A DNA stretch of 64,000 bases, from contig SVEQ01000006.1 in assembly GCA_015057325.1 (NCBI GenBank), forward strand, positions 75,324-139,323, in the 5' to 3' direction. A model generated the notes under the pieces. That model was not told the origin of the DNA and did not search any database. It was given only the letters and a program-made list of their open reading frames with translations. Each line of letters starts with the position of its first letter. Position 1 is the stretch's first letter. The stretch comes from Lachnospiraceae bacterium (GTDB lineage Bacteria; Bacillota; Clostridia; Lachnospirales; Lachnospiraceae). The position numbers were made by a program, and so were the translations under genes. Shown piece after piece: positions 59,454-64,000 of this stretch.

Positions 59454-59621
59454 TTACGATTTGAAAATTTCCCGATACTTTCTTCCAATAGGAATTCTTG
59501 TGGCTACACCCTTAATGTTTAGTATTGCGGGAGTTGGTTCCGGCATCATTAACATTTTATTTACAGCATTTATTACTGCTTCATCGTTATAAGGTTTTTT
59601 GATTACGATAAAACCAAAAAA
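59454..59621 (-). pseudogene. Remnant of a response regulator (receiver end plus LytTR-like tail)
   Basis: The minus strand reads FFGFIVIKKPYNDEAVINAVNKMLMMP, the typical end of a receiver (Lys-Pro and following helix), then GVATRIPIGRKYREIFKS and stop. The tail resembles the LytTR end of the regulator at 3225 (IPMSRKYYERL). The receiver start, phospho-Asp and most of the LytTR domain are missing, and the frame runs into the repeat at 59623. This suggests a deletion-truncated gene at the edge of the accessory patch. Confidence 0.5.
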
Positions 59622-59622
59622 A

Positions 59623-59700
59623 TGTCGTTTACGCTCTGTACAGGTCGTTCGTGCAAAACCCCTTGTAAAAATTAAAGAGGATGATAATATTAGTTCAAGT
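59623..59700 (+). repeat. Accessory-patch repeat, copy 1
   Basis: Contains the 37-bp core (59623-59659, TGTCGTTTACGC to GTGCAAAAC) identical in all three copies, then CTTGTAAAA and GATAATATTAGTTCAAGT shared with copy 2. The core contains the palindrome CTGTACAG. It lies between the response-regulator remnant and a small membrane-anchored protein gene. Confidence 0.9.
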
Positions 59701-59812
59701 GATTTTTTATTATATGTAAAGTTACAACAATATAAAAATATAATACTTGGACTTGGACATTTTCGCTTTCTTTCTATGCATAACTTGTTATTGTAAAGGA
59801 GAACTAATTAAT

Positions 59813-60217
59813 ATGAAAAAAATATTGATTATACTATTATTTTTTCTTGTTGTCTTAGGATTTCTGGTTTTTGTGGGAGGTAATAATTTGAATAAAATCA
59901 ATTCAAGTGAAGTACAGGAAATTGAAATTACAAATCCGAGATCTAACTTTACCATCACAAATCAGAAAGATATTCAGAATTTGCTGAAGGTTCTTCAAAA
60001 AACCGAATTAAATAGGAAATATTTTCATAGTCATCCAGATGGTTTTGCATTTATGATTGAAATTCGATTGGTTTCTGGGGAGACCACACACATCTCCATC
60101 CGATCGGATTCTGCAACCATTGACCGGAATTTCTATAAATCGCCTGCTTCTTTATGTGATGAAGTGGATTCTTATTTTGAATCCATAAAAAATAAATACC
60201 CAGTTAATTCTTTCTGA
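59813..60217 (+). CDS. Small N-terminally anchored exported protein, unknown function
   Basis: The ATG at 59813 follows AAAGGAGAA. The 134-residue protein has a strong hydrophobic N-terminus (residues ~3-22), with no lipobox Cys, then a soluble domain. The domain has INSSEVQEIEITNP, ITNQKDIQNLLKVLQKTEL and HISIRSDSATIDRNFY, a layout seen in small exported proteins of Firmicutes with no known role. It is the first of the lipoprotein-type genes in the repeat-flanked patch. Confidence 0.72.
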   Translation: MKKILIILLFFLVVLGFLVFVGGNNLNKINSSEVQEIEITNPRSNFTITNQKDIQNLLKVLQKTELNRKYFHSHPDGFAFMIEIRLVSGETTHISIRSDSATIDRNFYKSPASLCDEVDSYFESIKNKYPVNSF

Positions 60218-60224
60218 ATATATA

Positions 60225-60306
60225 ATAGCATAGGTTCAACATTTACCCCACTGGTAAATATTGGTGAGATATTCTGTAGCATATTATCTGGTCACACCAA
60301 TGCTAT
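60225..60306 (+). other. Possible three-way-junction RNA in the gap before the next lipoprotein gene
   Basis: P1: ATAGCA (60225-60230) with TGCTAT (60301-60306). P2: ATTTACC (60241-60247) with GGTAAAT (60253-60259). P3: TTGGTG (60261-60266) with CACCAA (60295-60300), extended by AGATA/TATCT (60267-60271 with 60285-60289). All three fit together without overlap. Its function is unknown. Confidence 0.35.
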
Positions 60307-60346
60307 ATGATAACAAAACACTAAAATATAAATGGGAGAATTGAGT

Positions 60347-61090
60347 ATGAATAAACAATACATATTATTTATGTTGAGTCTTCTTGTACTATTGCTATGT
60401 GCGTGCAATCGGGAAGATGTAGAGAAAGATAATCAAATAGATATTAGTCAGTTGGAGGATGTGTCAATTGAATCGGACTTTGTATATTTTAAGTATAGTG
60501 ATTTGGAAAGAGATGCTTCGATTATTGCTAAAGTAGAGGTTATTGATGATTTGACGGCAAATAACAGTTTGACCGATTATATGAATGTTGAAGGTGACAC
60601 TTATCTTATTAATGCAATGTCCAAAAGAAAAATACGTATATTGGAGTATTACAAAAATGATAGTGGTAAAGAACAGTCAACTATGGAAATAATAGAAGGG
60701 GCTGCGATTGTTGGGAAACAATTTTTTCACGACGAAGAGTATACACCTCTTGAAAAAGGTAAAACTTATATTCTATATTTGAGTAATGAAACTTCTAGTG
60801 GTGAATATAGTTTGATGAGTGGATTAAATAGTGTGATAGATTTAGACAAGCCTTTTGAAAATAAAAAATATGCGGATATAGCTGTGAAAACTATTATAAA
60901 CTATGAAAGCGATTTGCCAGTCAAAGAAAAACAGGCTTTGCTGAAAGAGAAGATGACTTTTGTTGATGATATACCAGATGAGCAACAGAAGGATATGAAT
61001 ATTTCTGTCGATACATATAATGGTGAGAAAGAAATAAATATATCATATGCTAATGATGACGGAGACATATTGATCGAGATTGATAATTAG
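60347..61090 (+). CDS. Lipoprotein of unknown function (247 residues)
   Basis: The ATG at 60347 follows GGGAGAA. A signal peptide ends LLLLCAC, so Cys19-20 is the likely lipidation site. The rest is acidic. Residues ~40-190 look like an exported beta domain (YFKYSDLERDASIIAKVEVID, then EKGKTYILYLSNETSSGEYSL); this resembles small surface proteins that appear in clostridial genomes, with no assigned role. The stop is 13 bases before repeat copy 2. Confidence 0.72.
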   Translation: MNKQYILFMLSLLVLLLCACNREDVEKDNQIDISQLEDVSIESDFVYFKYSDLERDASIIAKVEVIDDLTANNSLTDYMNVEGDTYLINAMSKRKIRILEYYKNDSGKEQSTMEIIEGAAIVGKQFFHDEEYTPLEKGKTYILYLSNETSSGEYSLMSGLNSVIDLDKPFENKKYADIAVKTIINYESDLPVKEKQALLKEKMTFVDDIPDEQQKDMNISVDTYNGEKEINISYANDDGDILIEIDN

Positions 61091-61102
61091 TAAAAATACG
61101 TA

Positions 61103-61189
61103 TCTTTTATTTGTCGTTTACGCTCTGTACAGGTCGTTCGTGCAAAACTCCTTGTAAAAAAGTAAATGAATGATAATATTAGTTCAAGT
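61103..61189 (+). repeat. Accessory-patch repeat, copy 2
   Basis: TCTTTTATT plus the identical 37-bp core (61112-61148), CTTGTAAAA, and the GATAATATTAGTTCAAGT tail shared with copy 1. It follows the lipoprotein stop at 61090. On the plus strand the core reads CRLRSVQVVRAK in all copies. Confidence 0.92.
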
Positions 61190-61202
61190 AAGGGGAGAGA
61201 CG

Positions 61203-61322
61203 ATGGAAGATAAGCTTTTGGATTTAAGTAAGATAATTACATACCAACTTTCAAAATTTGATTCAAGTGTAAAGGATATTTATGACAACACACAGGGAGT
61301 AAATGCAAATATATCTTATTAA
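61203..61322 (+). CDS. Short ORF of 39 residues, possible truncated gene
   Basis: GGGGAGAG lies just upstream of the ATG. The product MEDKLLDLSKIITYQLSKFD... is helical and polar with no signal. It may be the broken start of a longer helical protein, since it directly follows repeat copy 2 and nothing in frame continues it. No family recognised. Confidence 0.4.
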   Translation: MEDKLLDLSKIITYQLSKFDSSVKDIYDNTQGVNANISY

Positions 61323-61349
61323 AATGGTAAGAAGTCAGGAGGTGCTTAT

Positions 61350-62300
61350 ATGTTGGTAAAAGAATTGTTTGCAGTTATTGGTATATGTGTATGCATGCTA
61401 CTTGCGGGGTGTGGAGAAATAAATGTAAGGAATCATTTTGATGAAACCGCAAAATCTGAAAATAAGACTAATGGTGAAGAGCTAATTGCATATAAAGAAA
61501 ACGCAGGTGATGAAAAAACGAAAATCGTTTTTACGAGTGATGAGATATATGCTAATGTGCAAAATGATTTAGAATGGGGATTGTTTAACGATTATGCGGA
61601 TTATTATTTTAATTACATGAATGCTGAGCAGACAGACTATTACTATAAACAAGCATCAGCAGAAGATATCTATGAAGCTTTACAATCCATTTACAAAATG
61701 CAGTTTCATTATGATAAATTGGATGTTGTTGATGATGACAAAAATGTGACAATCAGAATTCCGGTAACAATTATGAACAGCGAGTATGTATATTCATATG
61801 AGGGTACCAAAACTTCTGATGATACATTACATTTTACCGGATGTAAGTTGTACGATAAAGATGAAAAAGATGTTTTTGAGGAAGCGAAAGTTGTCCATAC
61901 ATTATCAATAAAGGTCAGGATAGATACGGATAAAGAGATTGAAAAAAACAGTTCGTTGAAGTCGCCTGATTCTAAGATGATTAGTTATATAGAACAGCAC
62001 AATTTTCTTGAGCAGGGCAAATATATGTCGGGAGCGAAACTCACATCAGGTACATACTATTTAAATGGTGATGCTAATTCAAAACAATACTATGTAGTAT
62101 ATGATAATCAAATTGAATTTTCGGCTGAAAATGGTAATAAATGGTATTACAAAACATTATCTAAAGACGATGGTGATTATGTTTATTATGGCTATGGTTT
62201 GAACGGAAATGGGTTTTCAGAAGGTATTGGTTTGAAATATACGAATGATAAGCTAATATCCGAGGTGGATGGTAGTACTTACATTTTGTGTGACAAGTAA
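61350..62300 (+). CDS. Lipoprotein of unknown function (316 residues)
   Basis: CAGGAGG precedes the ATG. The signal peptide ends MLLAGC, a canonical lipobox. After a polar tether, residues ~60-165 form a small alpha/beta domain (FTSDEIYANVQNDLEWGLFNDYADYYFNYM is its first part) like domains found in staphylococcal and clostridial lipoproteins. The C-terminal ~90 residues are beta-rich and Tyr/Gly-rich (LTSGTYYLNGDANSKQYYVVY). The stop is 18 bases before repeat copy 3. Confidence 0.75.
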   Translation: MLVKELFAVIGICVCMLLAGCGEINVRNHFDETAKSENKTNGEELIAYKENAGDEKTKIVFTSDEIYANVQNDLEWGLFNDYADYYFNYMNAEQTDYYYKQASAEDIYEALQSIYKMQFHYDKLDVVDDDKNVTIRIPVTIMNSEYVYSYEGTKTSDDTLHFTGCKLYDKDEKDVFEEAKVVHTLSIKVRIDTDKEIEKNSSLKSPDSKMISYIEQHNFLEQGKYMSGAKLTSGTYYLNGDANSKQYYVVYDNQIEFSAENGNKWYYKTLSKDDGDYVYYGYGLNGNGFSEGIGLKYTNDKLISEVDGSTYILCDK

Positions 62301-62318
62301 ATTGGTTCATATCACCTG

Positions 62319-62380
62319 TCTTTTATTTGTCGTTTACGCTCTGTACAGGTCGTTCGTGCAAAACCTCTTGTAAAATTAAA
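62319..62380 (+). repeat. Accessory-patch repeat, copy 3
   Basis: TCTTTTATT plus the identical 37-bp core (62328-62364) and CTTGTAAAATTAAA. It lacks the GATAATATTAGTTCAAGT tail. It follows a lipoprotein stop at the same kind of distance as copy 2. Confidence 0.92.
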
Positions 62381-62392
62381 TAGTAATAACTG

Positions 62393-62445
62393 AAAAATCA
62401 GTCTATCCGTACCTGGCTAAAGTACAAGGATGGACTGATTTTTTT
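62393..62445 (+). terminator. Strong intrinsic terminator
   Basis: A 16-bp stem with one G-U pair (62393-62408 with 62428-62443), inner GTAC/GTAC pairing and a T-run. It separates the accessory patch from the ABC transporter. Confidence 0.92.
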
Positions 62446-62532
62446 ATTATTTAAGAATTTCTTTAAATTTTAATTTTATACTGTAGTTAAGTTAAGAAAC
62501 TATGAGAAGAAAGTTTTTACAAGGAGGCAATT

Positions 62533-63447
62533 ATGTCAGAAGTAATAGTAGATGTGAAAAATCTTACAAAACAGTATGGAACGCAGCTCGCACTTGATAA
62601 CATTTCATTTCAGATTAAGAAAGGAAGTATCGTTGGTCTTATCGGTCCTAACGGTGCAGGTAAGACTACCATAATGAAGATAATGGGTGGCCTTGCGTTT
62701 CAGACAAGCGGAGAGCTTTCTATGTATGGGGCAAGTGATGAGAAAGGACTTAATCATGCAAGAACAAGAATGAGCTTTATGATTGAGACACCTTATGAAA
62801 AGGATAAAATGACAGCAAGAGAGAATCTTGAAAAGCAGAGACTTCAAAAAGGTATTCCCGATAAGAAAAGAATAGATGAGGTGTTAGACATAGTTAATCT
62901 TTCAGATACAGGCAAGAAGCTTGTTAAGAATTTCTCACTTGGTATGAGACAGCGACTGGGACTTGCCAATGCACTTATGGGAAAACCTGAGTTCATGGTA
63001 CTTGATGAACCGATTAACGGTCTTGATCCGGAGGGTATCGTCGAGATAAGAGAATTGTTTAGAAAGCTTAATAAGGAAGAGGATATTACGCTTGTAATTT
63101 CATCACATATCTTAAGCGAGTTGTCACTTCTTTGTACGGATTACATATTTATTAACCATGGTCAAATTAAGGGAGTGTTTACTGCTGATGAGCTTAAGGC
63201 GGCTTGCAGCGAGTACTATCATATCGACACGGACAATAACGAAAAAGCAAGTGCAATACTTATCAATAAATGTGGAATTGAAAAAGTGGAGGCACTAGAA
63301 GATGGAAGTCTTAGAATATATGACGGACTTGAGGATATAAGGAACATTTCAAAGACATTATATGAGAATGGAATCATTCCGATAGAACTTTCGAAGAATG
63401 AAGTTAATCTTGAGGATTACTACATGAAAATGGTACAGGGGGAGTAG
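62533..63447 (+). CDS. ABC transporter ATP-binding protein (ABC-2 type export)
   Basis: A 304-residue ATPase with Walker A GPNGAGKT, signature FSLGMRQRLGLANAL, Walker B FMVLDEPINGLDP and the H-loop in ISSHIL. The C-terminal ~90 residues are the variable domain found in BcrA/CcmA-like exporters of antibiotics or lantibiotics. AAGGAGG precedes the ATG. The permease gene begins 2 bases after its stop. Confidence 0.93.
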   Translation: MSEVIVDVKNLTKQYGTQLALDNISFQIKKGSIVGLIGPNGAGKTTIMKIMGGLAFQTSGELSMYGASDEKGLNHARTRMSFMIETPYEKDKMTARENLEKQRLQKGIPDKKRIDEVLDIVNLSDTGKKLVKNFSLGMRQRLGLANALMGKPEFMVLDEPINGLDPEGIVEIRELFRKLNKEEDITLVISSHILSELSLLCTDYIFINHGQIKGVFTADELKAACSEYYHIDTDNNEKASAILINKCGIEKVEALEDGSLRIYDGLEDIRNISKTLYENGIIPIELSKNEVNLEDYYMKMVQGE

Positions 63448-63449
63448 AT

Positions 63450-64000
63450 ATGTATAACATTGTTAAATCTTTAAACTACAGTGCCCGCCGTGATACGACC
63501 ATTATAATAACAATAATCTCAATGTTAGGTATTCCTGCATTTGTTGCGTATCTTAGTGGAATGCTTAATGGTGACTCGATGCAAAAAATGACACCGTCGG
63601 CATATTTTGGCGGACAGACTATGGGTACGGTTTTTGTGTTTACGTGTTTTGGAATAATGATTCTTGCCTGTAAGCTTTGCGCGGGTGATGCATCGGATAA
63701 GACGATTAATTATGAGTTTTTGGCAGGACATAGCAGAGTAAGCATATTTGCAGGAAGAATGGTGGCAGGATTTCTTTGGGGAGCGGTACTTAACTTCATA
63801 ATAATGATGGTTCCGGTAGTTGTTTTTGAGATGCTTTACGGCTGGGGATTGGAAACTGATAAGACAGAGGTACTTATACGCTGCGGACTTGTGTTTTTTG
63901 CAATAGTAAGATTTACGGCATACAGCATGATGTTAGCAACAATTACAAGAAGTGCCGGCAAGGGAATAGCACTCGGCTATGCAACGCTTATGGTTATTGC
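63450..64000 (+). CDS. ABC-2 type permease subunit (3' end beyond the window)
   Basis: Starts at the ATG at 63450, after GGGGGAG, and is open to the window edge (183 codons). The product begins MYNIVKSLNYSARRDTT and has several membrane segments: IIITIISMLGIPAFVAYLSG, TVFVFTCFGIMILACKL, LWGAVLNFIIMMVPVVVFEML and others. The cytoplasmic loop KTINYEFLAGHSRVSIFAGR is typical of ABC-2/BcrB-like permeases. With the ATPase it would form an exporter of an unknown substrate. Confidence 0.88.
   Translation, partial: MYNIVKSLNYSARRDTTIIITIISMLGIPAFVAYLSGMLNGDSMQKMTPSAYFGGQTMGTVFVFTCFGIMILACKLCAGDASDKTINYEFLAGHSRVSIFAGRMVAGFLWGAVLNFIIMMVPVVVFEMLYGWGLETDKTEVLIRCGLVFFAIVRFTAYSMMLATITRSAGKGIALGYATLMVI

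Noticed and set aside
59599-59796. A 65-residue plus-strand gene across repeat copy 1
   Set aside because: It has no ribosome site, runs through the repeat into AT-rich spacer, and only the repeat part is shared with the other copies.
59623-62380. Integron attC sites
   Set aside because: The R-box sequences (RYYYAAC and GTTRRRY) are not present at the ends and no integrase is visible; only the cassette-like arrangement is similar.

Overview
The window looks like a chromosomal segment of a low-GC, Gram-positive anaerobe of class Clostridia, most likely Lachnospiraceae. This is inferred from consistently strong AGGAGG-type ribosome binding sites, BspA-type leucine-rich repeats, Clostridial hydrophobic W (ChW) repeats, Spo0A-like boxes, LytTR and Rrf2 regulators, and ferredoxin-style enzymes. 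No rRNA, tRNA, CRISPR array, prophage or intact insertion sequence was seen.

Bases 1-16217 form a dense plus-strand island of phospho-signalling genes. It begins with the end of a large surface protein (LRR plus five Big2-type Ig domains). Then come two PP2C phosphatases, a LytTR response regulator, one Ser/Thr kinase with a C-terminal FHA domain, six further FHA proteins (three with membrane segments), a complete JAMM-motif metalloprotease, a small Cys-rich protein and secreted or lipoprotein partners. Bases 16218-23542 hold four exported cell-wall enzymes: two amidase-like proteins with ricin or Ig-like modules, a ChW-CHAP protein and a PdaA-like deacetylase. The first three share a repeated leader made of a conserved motif followed by a terminator-like hairpin.

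Bases 23556-26907 are housekeeping genes (dtd, an aldo/keto reductase, an Ldh2-family dehydrogenase) plus a minus-strand Spo0E-like gene next to a cluster of Spo0A-box-like sites. A minus-strand sensor kinase and a receiver-HTH regulator (26971-28903) diverge from a 2238-residue secreted repeat protein.

Bases 35963-56627 are dominated by sulfur and amino-acid metabolism: ThrH, two PLP trans-sulfuration-type enzymes, then a probable 11-gene operon (39283-50750). That operon encodes a ferredoxin, an AprA-like flavoprotein, an Opp-type ABC importer, a Xi-class glutathione transferase, a CysK paralogue, a GNAT-GST fusion and an M20 peptidase. A LysR regulator, cysK, two Rrf2 regulators, a rhodanese-TtcA fusion and TrpB2 follow. 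A shared inverted repeat (CCTAY-N7-ATAGG) precedes both the operon and cysK, suggesting one regulon. The best reading is an organosulfur uptake and thiol-conjugate breakdown system that feeds sulfide to cysteine; the substrate is not known.

Bases 56655-64000 contain an OmpR-type two-component system, a cation diffusion facilitator, a remnant of a response regulator, and a small accessory patch. In that patch, lipoprotein genes are separated by three copies of a repeat whose 37-bp core is identical. The window ends in an ABC transporter that runs off the right edge.
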